From NCBI GenBank assembly GCA_000218705.1, contig GL947594.1, positions 38,546-83,512 on the forward strand: 44,967 nt of DNA, written 5' to 3'. The notes beneath the pieces are model-generated. The model worked only from the letters and a program-made list of their open reading frames with translations. It did not search any database and was not told where the DNA came from. Positions 1 through 7,777 of the stretch are shown one piece after another. The number at the start of each line of letters is the position of its first letter. Position 1 is the first letter of the stretch. Origin of the DNA: Prochlorococcus marinus bv. HNLC1 (GTDB lineage Bacteria > Cyanobacteriota > Cyanobacteriia > PCC-6307 > Cyanobiaceae). The translations under genes were made by a program, and so were the position numbers.

Positions 1-1170
1 GATTTAAACTATCGTTTCAGTATCTATAGCATCAATATCATCTTTAATATCTAATTTCTTAGATAATTGATCTAGTAAATCAAGCGTATTAATTACATTT
101 ACATTTATTTTTGGAAGTTCGCTTCCGCTTTGCAATTTATTTTTAATTGAGGCTTTTGATTCTTTTGCCTGAACTTTATCAACATTATTTTTATTAAAAC
201 CTCCCTTACTAAAAGTAGAATTAAAAATATCAATCTGTCTATGTAAAGTTGATAGTTCTAATTTTTGAAGTGATTCAGAAAGGGATTCTTTATTTATATT
301 TTTTAATTCATAACCATTATTTAATATCAATGGAACTTTAGTATTTATTTTTGCTAAATCTCTAGAAAGAAATGCATTAAACTTGTCACTTTTAAGTTTT
401 TCTATAACTGAGCCTTTAATAAAACCCCTATAATTTTTATCATTATTTTGCAGGACCTTATCCAAAGCTGTATATATTCCATCAAGTGTATCATTCTCTT
501 TTAGAAGATTGATTGCGGTTTTTGGACCAACTCCTTTTATTCCAGGAATATTATCAGAGCTGTCTCCTGTTAAAGCTTTAAGATCTACTACTCTATCTGG
601 TGAAACACCTAATTTTTCTTTAACTCCACTTTCTTTCATTAAGGTTGGATTACCACTTTTTGCATATGGACCTCCACCCATATAAAGAACATAAATATCT
701 TTTTGGTCATCAACTAATTGAAATAAATCTCGATCTCCAGAAAGAATATTTACACACCATCCTTTCGATGAAGCATCATTTGCGATTGTGCCTAAGAGAT
801 CATCAGCTTCAAAACCTGGAGATTTAAAAATTGGTAAGTTAAGACTTTCTTTTAAAATGATTTCTAATTGTTCAATATCTTGAAAAAAAATATCAGGAGC
901 CACATCTCTATTAGCCTTATAGTTCGGATCTAATTCATGACGAAAAGTTGGTTGCTCTGTATCAAAGGCAATACAAATACCTTCAGGACTTATGTTCTTA
1001 CAATTATCAAGAAGACTTTTTAGAAAACCATATGTCACACTAGTTGGAAATCCCTCTTTTGTTGTTAAACCTCCATCCCTGCTTTTGCTAAATGCATAAA
1101 AACTCCTAAAAGCAAGTGAATGTCCATCAACTAATAGTAATATTGGCTTTGATGAATTATTTTCAGACAT
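1..1170 (-). CDS. polA: DNA polymerase I, N-terminal part (cut by window edge, frameshifted at the edge)
   Basis: N-terminal 388 residues of DNA polymerase I, which removes RNA primers and fills gaps in replication and repair. Residues about 10-290 form the 5'-3' exonuclease: metal-binding and helix-hairpin-helix signatures such as FEADDLLG, LSGDRDLFQL and GDSSDNIPGIKGVGPKTA are visible. The reading frame then enters the 3'-5' exonuclease region at AIDTET and hits TAA at 4-6. Reading the last bases with one added nucleotide gives DTETxSLN, the normal family continuation, so the stop is a frameshift and the gene should run on beyond base 1. I start at ATG 1168-1170, which begins MSENNSSKP; an upstream in-frame ATG at 1206 would overlap the preceding gene by 32 bases. 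The HlyD-type gene ends only 4 bases upstream, so the two are probably co-transcribed. Confidence 0.93.
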
Positions 1171-1174
1171 AGAG

Positions 1175-2233
1175 TTATTTTCTCTTAGACCATGGAGGAA
1201 TATCAATGAATATTTTTTCTCCTGGTTTTAGCCCATTAATTACCGAAGTTTGACTTCCACTGCTTATTCCAAATTCTACCTCTTCAAATTTTGGAAAGTT
1301 ATTTTTATCTAGTTTTAATATCCCTTTTTTTCCCTTTTCAGTGACTATAGAAACTGTTGGAACTAAGATTTTTTCGATATCGTTTTCTACTTTAAATTCT
1401 AAATCAGCCGTCATCCCAATTTTTATATCATCAGAAATTTCTTTAAATCTTAATGTCACCTCGAAAGAAGTCACATTATTGTCCTTGATTGCTCTTGGTG
1501 CAATCTTTATAATTTTTGCTTGATATTTTTTAGAAGGATATGATTCAATTCTTACAGAGGCTTCTTGTCCAATTTTTATTCGACCTATATCACTTTCAGG
1601 TACCTTTGCAATTATTTCAATCCCATCTGATAATTCGAAAATAAAATTCTTTGCTGAAGTATTTGAGCTCATATTTGCAATAGGTGCTACATAAGATCCA
1701 ATTTCTGCGTATTTAGAAGTAATAGTTCCTGAAAAAGGAGATTTTATGAGATAAAAGCTTTCTTCAGATATTGCATCATTAAGTTTTGCACTTGAGGTAT
1801 TGTATTTAGTTTTGAAGTCTTCGAAATTTTCTTTACTTATAGCACCTTCATTATATAGGTATTCTCTTCTTAAAAAATCAGATTTTTGTTTGTCATTCCT
1901 AATCTTTAATTCTTTTAATTTAAATTTAAATTCTTTATCATCAAGAGTTCCTAAAAGCTGTTCTTTATTAACTTTATCCCCTTCTTCAACAAGAAGAGTT
2001 TGAATAAATCCAGGTTTACGAGGACTGATCTTTACCGTTTTTATTGCTTTTATTTCTCCACTACTATTTATACTCTCCGAAAGTAATCCTTTTTTTACAT
2101 CGACTACATAATTAGAAATATCTTTAGGTTTATTTTTTTTTATATTGTTTGATAAAAAGATAACAAAACTAGCAATTATAAAAATTAATATTCCTGATTT
2201 GAAATTAAGATTTTTTTTTATTAGCTCAAGCAT
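1175..2233 (-). CDS. HlyD/DevB-type periplasmic adaptor (membrane fusion protein)
   Basis: 352-residue periplasmic adaptor subunit of a tripartite or ABC-type exporter. One membrane-spanning segment near residues 11-29 anchors it in the inner membrane. The split lipoyl-like domain is seen as VKISPRKPGFIQTLLVEEGD before the hairpin and LIKSPFSGTITSKYAEIGS after it. Between them a short Lys/Glu-rich coiled hairpin (about residues 110-150) should contact an outer-membrane partner. The C-terminal half is a beta-barrel and membrane-proximal domain. Cyanobacterial relatives include DevB, which works with a DevC permease and DevA ATPase; neither is in the window, so the substrate is unknown. It starts at ATG 2231-2233 and ends 4 bases before polA. 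Confidence 0.85.
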   Translation of the reverse strand: MLELIKKNLNFKSGILIFIIASFVIFLSNNIKKNKPKDISNYVVDVKKGLLSESINSSGEIKAIKTVKISPRKPGFIQTLLVEEGDKVNKEQLLGTLDDKEFKFKLKELKIRNDKQKSDFLRREYLYNEGAISKENFEDFKTKYNTSSAKLNDAISEESFYLIKSPFSGTITSKYAEIGSYVAPIANMSSNTSAKNFIFELSDGIEIIAKVPESDIGRIKIGQEASVRIESYPSKKYQAKIIKIAPRAIKDNNVTSFEVTLRFKEISDDIKIGMTADLEFKVENDIEKILVPTVSIVTEKGKKGILKLDKNNFPKFEEVEFGISSGSQTSVINGLKPGEKIFIDIPPWSKRK

Positions 2234-2374
2234 GTTTGTTTTAAGATTTATTCTGAAATAAAAATTCTTTGAAAACTAATCAACAAAATATTACTTTTTG
2301 AAATAGAGATTAGATAGTTTTTATTATATTACTTATAAATACTCTTTGATTAATTTCTGAGGAAATTTATTTAT

Positions 2375-3466
2375 ATGTTGAAAGCAGGAATTGTAGGATT
2401 ACCAAATGTTGGTAAATCAACTTTATTTAATGCACTTGTTGAGAATTCAAAAGCTCAAGCTGCTAATTTCCCTTTTTGTACAATTGAACCTAATAAAGGA
2501 ATAGTTTCAGTCCCTGATGAAAGGTTACAAGAACTTGGTAAATTTAGTTCAAGTCATAATATTATTCCAACTAAAATCGAATTTGTTGATATCGCTGGAT
2601 TAGTAAAGGGTGCTAGCAAGGGAGAGGGTCTTGGAAATAAATTTCTTTCAAATATTAGAGAAGTTGACGCAATTGTCCATGTCGTTAGGTGTTTTGAGGA
2701 TAATGAGGTTATTCATGTATCCGGCAAAGTTAATCCGCTAGACGATATAGAAATAATAAATTTAGAACTTAACTTAGCGGATTTAAGTCAGCTACAAAAA
2801 AGGCGAGAAAGAATAAAAAAGCAAATAAAGACAAATAAGGATGCCGCCACTGAGGACTTGATACTTGAAAAAATAGAATTAAGTCTTGAGAAAGGAATTC
2901 CAGTTAGATCAATTGATTTAAGTAATGAAGAAACAATCATAATTAAACAATTAGGTTTTTTAACTGCTAAACCAATTATCTATGCTACAAATCTAAGTGA
3001 GAGTGACTTAGACAAAGGTAATGATTACTCTGAAAAGGTAATTAAATTTGCAAGTGACGAGAAAGCTGAATGTGTAAAAATTTCTGCTCAAGTTGAATCA
3101 GAGTTAGTAGATCTAGATATTGAAGAAAAGATGGATTATCTAAATGATCTTGGTGTTAAAGAAGGTGGATTATCTTCACTGATTAAAGCGACTTATAAAC
3201 TACTAGGATTAAAAACATATTTTACAACTGGAGAAAAAGAGACGAAGGCATGGACGATAAGAAGTGGTATGACTGCTCCCCAAGCGGCAGGAGTAATTCA
3301 TACTGATTTTGAAAGAGGATTTATAAGAGCCCAAACAATTTCATATGAAAATTTAATAAATTCTGGATCAATAGTAAATGCAAAAAACAAGGGGCTTGTA
3401 AGAAGTGAGGGCAAAGAATATGTTGTTTGTGAAGGGGATGTTATGGAATTTTTATTTAATGTATAG
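2375..3466 (+). CDS. ychF: Redox-regulated ATPase/GTPase YchF (Obg family)
   Basis: 363 residues, the usual YchF length. This ribosome-associated P-loop NTPase is a translation and stress-response factor. The P-loop is GLPNVGKST (residues 8-16), the G3 motif is DIAGLVKGA, and the G4 position reads NLSE rather than NKxD. That change is the hallmark that gives YchF its ATP preference. A helical hairpin follows (about residues 130-200), and the C-terminal TGS domain carries FFTTGEKETKAW and ends in EGDVMEF. A Shine-Dalgarno-like GAGGA lies at 2359-2363, upstream of ATG 2375. It is transcribed away from the leftward HlyD-polA pair, and the 141-base gap should hold both promoters. A small zinc-ribbon gene begins 3 bases after the stop. 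Confidence 0.97.
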   Translation: MLKAGIVGLPNVGKSTLFNALVENSKAQAANFPFCTIEPNKGIVSVPDERLQELGKFSSSHNIIPTKIEFVDIAGLVKGASKGEGLGNKFLSNIREVDAIVHVVRCFEDNEVIHVSGKVNPLDDIEIINLELNLADLSQLQKRRERIKKQIKTNKDAATEDLILEKIELSLEKGIPVRSIDLSNEETIIIKQLGFLTAKPIIYATNLSESDLDKGNDYSEKVIKFASDEKAECVKISAQVESELVDLDIEEKMDYLNDLGVKEGGLSSLIKATYKLLGLKTYFTTGEKETKAWTIRSGMTAPQAAGVIHTDFERGFIRAQTISYENLINSGSIVNAKNKGLVRSEGKEYVVCEGDVMEFLFNV

Positions 3467-3469
3467 TTT

Positions 3470-3748
3470 ATGAATAAATATTATTGTCCCTATTGCAATC
3501 CTAAATATCAATTTCCTCTAGAGAATTATGGGAAATTGGTATGTGGATTATGCGGTGAGGATTTAATTAAAAAACCAATAATTCAAATCAAGCAATTAAT
3601 AGCTTTATTATTGGTGTTTTCGTTTTCCTTCCCTTTGATCTTTATAATATTTTCCTCAATAATTAATACAGGTAAAGACCAAAAAGAAAACTTTGCATAT
3701 ACAAATTCCTTAATAAGAAATCATAAAAAATTATTACCCCCTGCATAA
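3470..3748 (+). CDS. Small zinc-ribbon membrane protein of unknown function
   Basis: 92 residues, not assignable to a named family. The N-terminus has two CxxC pairs, CPYC (residues 6-9) and CGLC (about 26-29), spaced as in a small zinc ribbon. They are followed by one strongly hydrophobic segment (about residues 43-67) that should span the membrane, and a short basic tail. The zinc ribbon is therefore tethered at a membrane. The gene starts 3 bases after the ychF stop and is probably translated from the same mRNA. Its last 15 bases overlap the end of the leftward gene that follows. Confidence 0.7.
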   Translation: MNKYYCPYCNPKYQFPLENYGKLVCGLCGEDLIKKPIIQIKQLIALLLVFSFSFPLIFIIFSSIINTGKDQKENFAYTNSLIRNHKKLLPPA

Positions 3749-3958
3749 TGAATTATTGACACAAGAATTTTGTTCTTTAATTAATTTCTTATCCTTTTTA
3801 AAAATTTTAATTTTATTTTCATTGCCTCTTTTATTAAAGAAAGTAGAACAGTGATCTTTACAGCCTCCATTAATATTATTGTGAGCTTTAATTTCTAAGA
3901 TCTCAAAAGAAAAAAATAAAATAAATAAGTTAATAAATATCTTTGATTTTAATCTCAT
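3734..3958 (-). CDS. Small secreted Cys-rich protein, unknown function
   Basis: 74 residues. A Lys/Arg-rich start followed by a hydrophobic stretch (about residues 6-23) looks like a signal peptide ending near IKAHN. The mature part has two Cys pairs: CKDHC just after the signal and CVNNSLC near the C-terminus, separated by a Lys-rich stretch. The pattern suggests two disulfides or metal binding in the periplasm or thylakoid lumen. I recognise no family. It is convergent with the zinc-ribbon gene and overlaps it by 15 bases, so one of the two frames could be spurious, but the signal peptide and Cys pattern favour a real gene. Confidence 0.6.
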   Translation of the reverse strand: MRLKSKIFINLFILFFSFEILEIKAHNNINGGCKDHCSTFFNKRGNENKIKIFKKDKKLIKEQNSCVNNSLCRG

Positions 3959-4162
3959 TATTTTTTAATCTAAATTAATAATTAATATAATCAACTTAAA
4001 AATAATTTTTTATCTTTTTAAATTTAATTAAAAATCTATTCCTTTCCATTTAAGCATAAATTGGTTATTTTAAAAAATTTAAAAACTATGTTTTATTTTA
4101 AATTTGCTCGCAAATAATTGATTAGTTGTTTTAATATAAAGCAAATATTAAATTTTGGTGAA

Positions 4163-4681
4163 ATGAAAGTTTCTGTTTTTTTTAAATATATCCTTAGTTT
4201 TATATGTTCAATTTTGCTAATTTCAGCACCAGCTTTTGCAGGAGCTAATGTGGCAGTTAAAGGAGAAGGTGATGAAGTACCAAGTTATGTTCGCTCTAAT
4301 ATTACAGGATTCGATTTTCACGGAGAAGATTTACATTTGTCTTCAATAGCTGGAGCAGTTGCCAGAGATGCAGATTTTAGTGATGTTGATTTACATGGAA
4401 CAACTTTAACTTTATCTGACCTAAAAGGTTCCAATCTAAATGGTATAGATTTAACTGATACTTTATCTGATAGAGTTAATTTTCAAAAAACTGACCTGAG
4501 AAATGCTGTTTTAGTTAATATGATTGCTTCTGGAAGTAGTTTTGCAGGTGCACAAATTGATGGAGCAGATTTTACATTTGCAATTCTAGATAGTGAAGAT
4601 CAAAGAAATTTATGCAAAATTGCCGATGGAGTTAATCCAACAACAGGAGTTGCTACTAGAGATAGTTTGGAATGCAGTTAG
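4163..4681 (+). CDS. Exported pentapeptide-repeat protein (probably thylakoid lumen/periplasm)
   Basis: 172 residues from ATG 4163. The open frame extends 15 codons upstream, but MKVSVFFK begins a clear signal peptide with a hydrophobic core and an APAFA-type cleavage site near residue 25, so I use this start. The mature protein holds about 15 pentapeptide repeats of the A(D/N)LxG type, for example ADFSDVDLHG, SNLNGIDLTD and TDLRNAVLVN, which fold as a right-handed quadrilateral beta-helix. Short lumenal pentapeptide proteins are widespread in cyanobacteria; their function is mostly unknown. The tail carries a Cys pair (NLC and LEC) that may form a disulfide. The next gene, on the opposite strand, ends 3 bases away. 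Confidence 0.85.
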   Translation: MKVSVFFKYILSFICSILLISAPAFAGANVAVKGEGDEVPSYVRSNITGFDFHGEDLHLSSIAGAVARDADFSDVDLHGTTLTLSDLKGSNLNGIDLTDTLSDRVNFQKTDLRNAVLVNMIASGSSFAGAQIDGADFTFAILDSEDQRNLCKIADGVNPTTGVATRDSLECS

Positions 4682-4684
4682 CTT

Positions 4685-5041
4685 TTAAATATATTCTTTC
4701 TTTTTATTTATAATTTTGTAAATATTACCTTTTAAATCCTGATAAATAAATTCCCCATTCAATTTAGACTTGTTAAATTTAGCGAGTCTTGCTCTATGGA
4801 TATTAGTTTTTAGTGTTAATTCACTCTCTTTTTCGTATAAACCTATTATTAAATCAATATTTGGATCTTTAATTAGTCTTTCATTATTTCTTAAAAAAAT
4901 CTTTTCTATTTTTGCTTCTTTATTAGTGAATTTGTTTTTAAAATTTTTAATTTTATTAATTTTTTTATTTGAAAAAAATTTATTTTTAAAAATAAAATAA
5001 AGTAATATTAATATTAATAAAGTGATAAAAATTTTGATCAT
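4685..5041 (-). CDS. Membrane-anchored small protein, unknown function
   Basis: 118 residues. Residues 3-19 are a single hydrophobic helix, followed by a very Lys/Asn/Phe-rich stretch and then a soluble C-terminal half with acidic helices (NERLIKDPNIDLIIGLYEKE). I recognise no family. The composition is extreme but typical of AT-rich Prochlorococcus. It starts 1 base after the stop of the 61-residue upstream gene, so the two form a short leftward operon, and it converges on the pentapeptide gene with a 3-base gap. Confidence 0.55.
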   Translation of the reverse strand: MIKIFITLLILILLYFIFKNKFFSNKKINKIKNFKNKFTNKEAKIEKIFLRNNERLIKDPNIDLIIGLYEKESELTLKTNIHRARLAKFNKSKLNGEFIYQDLKGNIYKIINKKKEYI

Positions 5042-5042
5042 A

Positions 5043-5228
5043 TTATTTCATTTTTATTTTTATATCAAAACCAATATTACTCTCTTCAGTTAAAATTTCT
5101 TTTTTTAAAACTCCATAAGAAAAAATTTCTATAAGGACTCTTACAGATTTATAAAATAAAATTATTAAAAATATAACTGTAAATATATAAATATCTACAA
5201 CCTTATTAAATTCCTTATTATTTTTCAT
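5043..5228 (-). CDS. Small single-helix membrane protein, unknown function
   Basis: 61 residues with one membrane segment (about residues 11-33), a short cytoplasmic N-terminus and a charged tail ending in Lys. I recognise no family. It is retained as a gene because it starts with ATG, sits in line with the downstream membrane-anchored gene (1-base gap), and lies 21 bases after the end of the restored kinase gene. Confidence is low because short AT-rich frames can arise by chance. Confidence 0.45.
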   Translation of the reverse strand: MKNNKEFNKVVDIYIFTVIFLIILFYKSVRVLIEIFSYGVLKKEILTEESNIGFDIKIKMK

Positions 5229-5249
5229 TTAGATTTTTATAAGAAGATT

Positions 5250-6124
5250 TTAAGCAATTATTTTTTTCATATTGGGATATGGTCCAAAATGTTCAATGCA
5301 ATTTCTTCCTAATACTGTACCTAATTTTAGTGCTTTTTCAATAGGCCAACTTTCAGCTAAACCATAAAGTATCCCTGCAGCAAATGAGTCACCACATCCA
5401 TATGAATCAATCTTTTGAGATTATTATTAATCGCGTTAAATCTTCCTCCTGGTATATATATTCCACCCTTTTCACCTTCTGTTTTAATTACATATCTATG
5501 TTTTTCGTTCAAGTCAGATAATAAAAAAGATTCATCAGGATCTAAATTACTTCCAATTAAGGCGTCTAAATTTACTTTTGATTGATTAATTAAATCAATT
5601 CCAACTCTTGGTGTTGTGCATAGTATATTTGCTTCCCTAGCTTTTTTGAACAAATTATTATCTCCAGCCGTTATAAATATTCCATCCATATCACAAAGAA
5701 TATTCCAATCCAAATCATCATTAAAAGAAGGAGCTAATCTTTTACCAATTATAGTTATTGATCTTTCTCCATTTTTATCAATTAAACTAAATCCTTTTCT
5801 TGTCGGTTCAGATCTCCAAGCCACATGAAGGTTTATACCGATTTTTTTAAAGAATTCAAAACTTTTTTCCCCATAATAATCTTTACCTAATGAAGTGAAG
5901 AAATGAATTTCATTATTTGAGAGTTCATAAAGTGTTTTGGCTATTAATGCACCTCCTCCTGCAGGAAGTTCTAATGACGTTTTTGCGTGAGTTATAATCC
6001 CTGGTTCTGGTAATAAATCAACCTTAAGAAAATTTATCCATTCTATATGACCGATAACTGCAAATTTTAAATTTCCTTTGATGTATTTATTTTTACTAAA
6101 TAAATTATTTTTGTTTTCTACCAT
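5250..6124 (-). CDS. PfkB-family (ribokinase-like) sugar kinase, frameshifted
   Basis: Restored length 291 residues. PfkB/ribokinase enzymes phosphorylate sugars or nucleosides with ATP. The first PfkB signature is represented by AGGGALIAKTLYEL (about residues 54-67). The open frame runs from ATG 6124 to a stop at 5357, but its last 15 residues are out of frame. Adding one base in the T run at 5413-5416 (A run on the coding strand) restores NLKKIDSYGCGDSFAAGILYG, which carries the anion-hole motif GCGDS with the catalytic Asp, and continues to TAA at 5250-5252. As written the enzyme lacks its catalytic base. The substrate cannot be inferred. It is divergent from the DUF2834 gene across 42 bases. 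Confidence 0.85.
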
Positions 6125-6166
6125 TAAAATAATAATTACTATTTTTAAGTTAAATCTTATTCAGTC

Positions 6167-6535
6167 ATGAATTCATTCAGTTTATTAAAAGATAATAAAT
6201 ATATTCTTAGTTATCTATACCTATTTTTATCAATTTTAGGAGCTATTCTCCCGATGATATCAAATTTTAATTTTGCTATGGAGTATGGATCAAGTTTTGA
6301 TATTAATCAATTTATTCAATTGGCAAATGCAAATCCAGCTGCAGAATCAATCTCTAGAGATTTATTAATTGGAGCTAGTGCTGTATTTATATGGATTGTG
6401 AATGAATCAAGAAAACTTAATATGAAAAATATGTGGATTGTTTATGTGGGCACTTTCTTAATTGCTTTTGCATTCTCAGCGCCTTTTTTTCTATTTCTTA
6501 GAGAGAGAAGAATAATTGAAATGAATTTAGGATGA
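6167..6535 (+). CDS. DUF2834 small membrane protein
   Basis: 122 residues with three predicted membrane helices: about 15-33, 65-82 and 90-110. The overall pattern (ILSYLYLFLSILGAILP, then a loop with GSSFDINQFIQLANANP and FIWIVNESRK) matches the DUF2834 family of small integral membrane proteins found in cyanobacteria and other bacteria, whose function is not established. Its stop overlaps the stop of the leftward MFS gene by 9 bases. Confidence 0.7.
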   Translation: MNSFSLLKDNKYILSYLYLFLSILGAILPMISNFNFAMEYGSSFDINQFIQLANANPAAESISRDLLIGASAVFIWIVNESRKLNMKNMWIVYVGTFLIAFAFSAPFFLFLRERRIIEMNLG

Positions 6536-7733
6536 ATTACTTAACTTGTATTTTTTATTTAATAGTGAGATCGTTAAACTGAAGCATATTATTGAAATTA
6601 AAATCCATAATATTGTAGTATCTCCATAATAATCTAATATTCTTCCTGCAAATAATGGACCAAGCAAGTAACCTAAAGCAAAACATTGAGAAAGAAGAGC
6701 AGTTGCTAAGCCTTTTTTATTAATTGGAGCAATTTTAAACACAATATCTGAAGAAGTTGGAAGAAAAGATGAAGCTCCAATGCTTGAGAAAATAATCGCG
6801 ATTAGCATTATATATATACCAATTGTTTGAAAATAATTTGATATAAATAAGAGAAAGGCACTAATACCAAAATTTATTAAGCTAAATTTAATTCCAAAAA
6901 ATCTTTCTTTTGTAGACAGCCAATTACCAATTGGCCATTGCAGGATAAACAATAAAATTAATTGTGCCGAAATTATGTAACTAGTAATAGTTTCACTAAG
7001 TGAATCTTTAAATATACCTCTTTTAACAAAATCCAAGGGAAGTATTACTTGATTTAAAGCTAAACAGGTTGTTAATAAGATAATTGAAGTAAATATAATA
7101 ATTGTATTTTTATGCCAATTGTTTTTAGTAATAGATATTTCTTTAGTGTTATTGATTTCAAAATCATTGAAGTTTTTTTTGATTATTTCTTTCTTACTTG
7201 AAATTAAAAGGATTATTATGATTAGACATAAAATATCATTAATAAAATTTGTCTTAAAATAAAATAAGTAATTAAGTAAACTCCCAATAAAAACCCCAAG
7301 AAAAGTTCCTAATGCTTCTGAGCTTCTTACCAATGCATAGGCTTTTTTTGTATTTATTGGAAAACATAAATATGGAACTGCAAATTCTGCAGTAGGCCAA
7401 TATATACCAGCCGCTGCACCTATTAGTGATTGTCCAAATATATATGACGAAGAATCTCGCGATATTATTAAACATAGACTTGCAACTATACCTAATATTG
7501 ATGAAATTTTTAATGGGTTTTCAATATCTCTTATTTTTATTTAGATAATTTCCTGTAATAAACCTTGTGATTGTCCCAATAATTGCTGATAAAGTAAAAC
7601 CAAGTCCAATTTCAGTTGCTGAAAGACCTATCTTATTAAAAATAAGTGAGGTTAAATAAATTACTCCTCCAGCACCAAATGAGGCAAAAAATCTTATTTT
7701 AGTAATTAACTTTAATTGGCTAGGGAACTGCAT
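6527..7733 (-). CDS. Major facilitator superfamily transporter, frameshifted
   Basis: About 400 residues once restored, with the roughly 12 hydrophobic helices of a major facilitator carrier in the inner membrane. The N-terminal piece reads MQFPSQLKLITKIRFFASFGAG and ends GNYLNKNKRY at a premature stop (7521). The downstream frame continues without a stop from DIENPLKISSILG through IYWPTAEFAV and into VRSSEALGTF, the characteristic helix-5 region. The frames differ by one insertion or a two-base deletion near 7525-7545, in an AG-rich stretch. I use ATG 7733; GTG 7775 would add 14 residues and reach to within 2 bases of the divergent gene. The substrate is unknown. Confidence 0.85.
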
Positions 7734-7777
7734 CCACCAAATTTGTGCAGTTTTTAAACTATAAGGATTAACCACAA

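Noticed and set aside
7272..7475. 67-codon leftward frame within the MFS gene.
   Set aside because: It lies out of frame with the conserved MFS reading and contains no family pattern; the restored MFS frame explains the DNA.
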